In this document: positions 5,225 through 8,003 of the stretch, piece after piece | Position numbering within the stretch: position 1 is the stretch's first letter | Layout: each line of letters begins with the position of its first letter | Assembly (NCBI GenBank): GCA_028873275.1 | Contig: JAGWLJ010000054.1 | Coordinates: 1 to 8,003 of the forward strand | Length of the DNA stretch: 8,003 bases | Direction of reading: 5' to 3' | Source: Pseudomonadota bacterium | Lineage (GTDB): Bacteria; Pseudomonadota; Alphaproteobacteria; Rickettsiales; SXRF01 | Program-made: the position numbers and the translations under genes | The notes under the pieces: generated by a model | The model's input: the letters and a program-made list of their open reading frames with translations, nothing else | Told to the model about the DNA's origin: nothing | Database searches by the model: none

Positions 5225-5285
5225 CGGACTGCAAGTTACCCTGTCCGGAATCCCTGATGAGTATGAATTCCCGCTTGCGCCGGAT
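5225..5285. repeat. Possible decayed palindromic intergenic element
   Basis: Several short arms are nested here: CGGAC (5225-5229) with GTCCG (5243-5247), TCCGG (5244-5248) with CCGGA (5280-5284), and GGAAT (5247-5251) with ATTCC (about 5265-5269). The stretch ATTCCCGCTTGCGC resembles half of the dispersed palindromes of the form ATTCCCGC...GCGGGAAT common in alphaproteobacterial intergenic DNA. Only half is intact, so this is a guess that a genome-wide copy count would settle. Confidence 0.35.
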
Positions 5286-5291
5286 TGATTA

Positions 5292-5789
5292 TTATCGAGA
5301 AGGCGAACGTTTAGATTTTGATTGTTTTTCCTGCCAATGATTAAGCCGTTCGATCATACTCAATGCTTTAGGAAAGTGATCATGCTTTACTTTGGCTAGT
5401 AGTTTATTAGATTTTTCCAGATCAACGACTATACCTGTCATTGCATGAAAATTTTTTTCTATTGTTCTTATTGTCCTCACAATTCCTTTAACAGAGTTTT
5501 CAAACTTGGTATTTTGGGCTTCTTCGGTAATGCGGTCCGCTATAGAACTATCCTCATAGAAAAAGGCGAGTTCGATAAATTTTCCTTCTTTGGCTCCAAG
5601 CAGAGCATTATGTGCATCCCTCAAAGTAGAAGCAAGGTCTTCATGTCCGGAACGCCGAGCTTCATCTATAATGGTTTCGGTCGCGTGCTTGTCCCCATCA
5701 AATTGAGTTTCATAGAAGTAGCCCACATCATGGAGCGCGCGCATAACACTAAACGCTTCCGGTTTGGTTAACACATATTTTTTAGCCAT
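5292..5789 (-). CDS. Unrecognised 165-residue helical protein between ppk1 and ppx
   Basis: I do not recognise this protein. It starts with ATG at 5789 after a clear GAGAGGA ribosome binding site, about 3-5 bases upstream, and lies 47 bases after the ppk1 stop and 111 bases before ppx. It is polar and appears almost wholly helical. An N-terminal helix bears KPEAFSVMRALHDVGYFYE (9-27). A middle part contains DEARRSGHEDLASTLRDAHNALL (42-64), and long amphipathic helices span about 95-155. The tail is strongly basic (KQSKSKRSPSR). There is no signal peptide or membrane segment. GC by hand count is about 40 %, well below ppk1 and ppx, so it may be a later insertion. Its place suggests co-expression with polyphosphate genes, but nothing in the sequence shows a shared function. 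Confidence 0.65.
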   Translation of the reverse strand: MAKKYVLTKPEAFSVMRALHDVGYFYETQFDGDKHATETIIDEARRSGHEDLASTLRDAHNALLGAKEGKFIELAFFYEDSSIADRITEEAQNTKFENSVKGIVRTIRTIEKNFHAMTGIVVDLEKSNKLLAKVKHDHFPKALSMIERLNHWQEKQSKSKRSPSR

Positions 5790-5818
5790 ATTTCCTCTCA
5801 GCGCAAATTATTAAGAAT

Positions 5819-5845
5819 TTTATATCATTCGCTTTATCAATTCAA
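5819..5845 (-). promoter_or_regulatory. Weak candidate promoter for the small gene after ppk1
   Basis: On the minus strand TATAAA (5824-5819) lies 29 bases before the ATG at 5789, leaving room for a normal leader that includes the ribosome binding site. The best -35, TTGAAT (5845-5840), is only 15 bases away and inside the ppk1 3' end. The match is poor, so this is tentative. Confidence 0.3.
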
Positions 5846-7972
5846 TTGCTTTTTTGCGCTTTTCACCCTCAGCATCTGATTTGATTTAGCCTTCTGCAGC
5901 GCCTTGCCGCGGCCTGACAGGCTGGGGTTGTGGATGAAGTATTCGTGGGCGGAGAGGCCGTCGGCGGTGGCCTGCAGGCGCTTGTAAGTGCCATCCGGCT
6001 GCAATATCCAGCTTTGCTTTTCGTCCTTGAGGTTGGCGACCATGATCTGGCTGATCACCTGCTCATGCACGGTCGGGTTTTCGATGGGGACGATGACCTC
6101 GACGCGCCCGTCAAAATTGCGCGGCATCCAGTCGGCCGAGCCGATGAACACCTTGGCCTGCGGCGAGGGCAGGGCGTGGCCGTTGCCGAAGCAATAAATG
6201 CGCGCATGCTCGAGGAACCGGCCGACAATGCTCTTGACGCGGATATTCTCCGACAGGCTGGGAACGCCGGGTCTGAGGCAGCAGATGCCGCGCACCACCA
6301 GCTCGATGACCACCCCGGCCTGCGAGGCGCGGTAAAGCATATCGATGATCTGCTCGTCGACCAGTGCGTTCATCTTGGCCCAGATGGCGGCGGGCCTGCC
6401 TTCCTGCGCGTGGCGGATTTCGTCCTCGATCAGGTGCGTGATGCGCTTGCGCATGTCGCGCGGCGCGATGATCAGCTTCTTGAACGTGCGCGGCGGGGCG
6501 TAGCCGGTGACGAAATTGAAGAGATAGGCGGCGTCGCGGCATAGCTCCGGGTCGCAGGTGAAGAAGGAGAGGTCGGTATAACCCTTGGCGGTGGCGGGAT
6601 GGTAATTGCCGGTGCCGAAATGCACGTAGGACACCAGCTTGCCGGCTTCCCGCCGCGTCACCAACGTCACCTTGGCATGGGTTTTCAGCGCCACGAAGCC
6701 GTAGACTACCTGCACGCCGGCGCGTTCCAGATCGCGCGCCCATTTGAGGTTGGCCTCCTCGTCAAAGCGCGCTTTCAGCTCCACCAGCGCCGTCACCGAT
6801 TTGCCCGCCTCGGCCGCCGCCATCAGCATGCGGGGAATCGGCGAATCCTTGCTGGTGCGGTAGAGCGTCTGCTTGATCGAAACGACATCGGGATCTTCCG
6901 CCGCCTGCTTCAGGAACTGGATCACCACGTCGAAGGTTTCAAAGGGATGGTGAATCACAATATCCTTGGCCGCGATGGCCGCGAAGCAGTCGCCGCCGTA
7001 ATCGGTGATGCGCTCGGGGAAGCGCACCTGGAAAGGGGGATATTTGAGGGTAGGGGGAGCGTGCTCGCACAGTTCGCGCAGGTTGGCCAGCCCCAGCATG
7101 CCGTCGACCTCGATCACATCGCCCATGTCGACCTGCATCTGCTCGGAGACGAACTGCACCAGCGCCCGGCTGGCCGGGGCGACGAACTTGATCTGGATGA
7201 CGCGGCCGCGGCGGCGCTGCTTGACGGCGCGCTCGAAGTTGCGCACGAAATCCTCGCCTTCCTCCTCCACATCCAGTTCGCTGTCGCGGATGATGCGGAA
7301 CAGCGCCGAATCGCTGCGGTGCGAGCCGGGGATGATAGTGGTGAGGAAGAGGTCGATAATATCCTCCAGCGCCACGTAGCGCAGGCTGCCGGGCAGCGGC
7401 GTGAAGCGTGGCAGCTGCGCCGGAAGCGGGATGATGACGATCTGCTCCTTACCGCTGGCATGCGCCGCCAGTTGATAAATCAGCGCCAGTCCCAGGTTGG
7501 GCAGGAAAGGAAAAGGATGCGCCGGATCGATGGCGATCGGCGTCAGCACCGGGAAGATGTTATCAAGGAAATATTTCTCCAGCCATTCCAGCTCCGGGGC
7601 GCTCAGTTCTCCACGCGGCACCATGACGATGCCCTCTTTCCCCAGCAGCCCGCGCAGCTCGGTCCAGCAGGCATGCTGCCGTTCGACCATCGCCGCCACG
7701 CTTTTATGGATGCGCTCCAGTTCCTCGGCAGGCATCAGCCCGTCCGGGCTTTCCTTGGTGATGCCCTGGCGCACGTAGTCCTTAAGACCCGCCACGCGCA
7801 CCATGTAAAACTCGTCGAGGTTCGAGGAGGAGATGGAAAGAAAATTCAGCCGTTCGATCAGCGGCACGTCCGGATTGCATGCCTCGTCCAGCACGCGCTC
7901 ATCGAACGCCAGCCACGACATTTCGCGGTTGATGAAGCGTTCTTTGGAGTGGGAGAGGATGGACGGGGTCAT
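5837..7972 (-). CDS. ppk1: Polyphosphate kinase PPK1
   Basis: PPK1 reversibly transfers the terminal phosphate of ATP to a growing polyphosphate chain, usually at the inner face of the membrane. The 711-residue protein has normal length. It shows the N domain opening ERFINREMSWLAFDERVL (11-28), the helical H domain (LDEFYMVRVAGL, 52-63) and two phospholipase-D-like catalytic domains. His432 in THAK fits the autophosphorylated His435 of E. coli PPK. His451 lies in YVHFGTGNYH, and His589 in FLEHARIYCF matches E. coli His592. The metal and ATP arginines in YRTSKDSPI (371-379) and KARFDEEAN (400-408) are present, as is GSADWMPRNFDGRVEV (611-626). The last 25 residues are a basic tail. No Shine-Dalgarno precedes the ATG at 7972. 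The gene leads a cluster ending in ppx. Confidence 0.98.
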   Translation of the reverse strand: MTPSILSHSKERFINREMSWLAFDERVLDEACNPDVPLIERLNFLSISSSNLDEFYMVRVAGLKDYVRQGITKESPDGLMPAEELERIHKSVAAMVERQHACWTELRGLLGKEGIVMVPRGELSAPELEWLEKYFLDNIFPVLTPIAIDPAHPFPFLPNLGLALIYQLAAHASGKEQIVIIPLPAQLPRFTPLPGSLRYVALEDIIDLFLTTIIPGSHRSDSALFRIIRDSELDVEEEGEDFVRNFERAVKQRRRGRVIQIKFVAPASRALVQFVSEQMQVDMGDVIEVDGMLGLANLRELCEHAPPTLKYPPFQVRFPERITDYGGDCFAAIAAKDIVIHHPFETFDVVIQFLKQAAEDPDVVSIKQTLYRTSKDSPIPRMLMAAAEAGKSVTALVELKARFDEEANLKWARDLERAGVQVVYGFVALKTHAKVTLVTRREAGKLVSYVHFGTGNYHPATAKGYTDLSFFTCDPELCRDAAYLFNFVTGYAPPRTFKKLIIAPRDMRKRITHLIEDEIRHAQEGRPAAIWAKMNALVDEQIIDMLYRASQAGVVIELVVRGICCLRPGVPSLSENIRVKSIVGRFLEHARIYCFGNGHALPSPQAKVFIGSADWMPRNFDGRVEVIVPIENPTVHEQVISQIMVANLKDEKQSWILQPDGTYKRLQATADGLSAHEYFIHNPSLSGRGKALQKAKSNQMLRVKSAKKQLN

Positions 7973-7981
7973 TCAGAAATC

Positions 7982-7987
7982 AGTATA
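7982..7987 (-). promoter_or_regulatory. Candidate -10 box of ppk1
   Basis: TATACT on the minus strand (7987-7982) matches TATAAT at 5 of 6 positions and lies 9 bases before the ppk1 ATG, with no Shine-Dalgarno between. The matching -35 would fall at or beyond the window edge, so it cannot be checked here. The geometry implies a leader of only a few bases. Confidence 0.4.
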
Positions 7988-8003
7988 CTTTAGAAAGGTT
8001 TAT

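Noticed and set aside
6599..7993. 464-residue plus-strand ORF antisense to ppk1
   Set aside because: It is a shadow of a real gene, with an Arg, His and Gln-rich translation that has no recognisable domain.

Overview
The window looks like a chromosomal segment of an alphaproteobacterium with roughly 60 % GC in its core genes (estimated by eye). The evidence is the protein types and their company. A BMFP/UbiK-family protein, a YbjN-domain protein and ProC lie together on one strand. PPK1 and Ppx/GppA lie together on another stretch, and both have alphaproteobacterial-type sequences. An ADP-heptose epimerase for LPS core synthesis shows the cell is Gram-negative. I cannot name the genus. There are no phage, transposon, CRISPR or RNA genes that I can support.

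Layout. Positions 1-1763 (minus strand) read in transcription order: a BMFP/UbiK-family gene, a ybjN-like gene, a small unrecognised gene (417-806) and proC, which is cut by the window edge. Divergent to this, on the plus strand, are hldD (1834-2820), a 411-base gap and a small EF-hand lipoprotein gene (3232-3693). The lipoprotein gene converges on ppx with a 4-base overlap of stop codons. Positions 3690-7972 (minus strand) read in transcription order: ppk1, a second unrecognised gene (5292-5789) and ppx.

How the genes work together. PPK1 makes polyphosphate from ATP and Ppx/GppA degrades it, so the right half is a polyphosphate turnover module. HldD supplies the ADP-L-glycero-D-manno-heptose precursor for the LPS core. 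ProC does the last step of proline synthesis. The EF-hand lipoprotein is probably a calcium-binding envelope protein.

What stands out. (1) The gap upstream of the EF-hand gene holds about eight degenerate CGAAAC-type units spaced 10-11 bases apart, in phase with the DNA helix, inside a region rich in dyads. (2) Two small orphan genes, about 40-43 % GC by hand count, sit inside otherwise conserved gene pairs (ybjN/proC and ppk/ppx). (3) ppk and ppx lack a Shine-Dalgarno sequence and have a -10-like box 9 and 6 bases before the ATG, which suggests leaderless or near-leaderless messages. (4) ProC has Ser where the family motif MPNxPA has Asn. No clear rho-independent terminator was found anywhere in the window. 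I found no convincing new multi-gene system; the phased array is the best candidate for an undescribed element.
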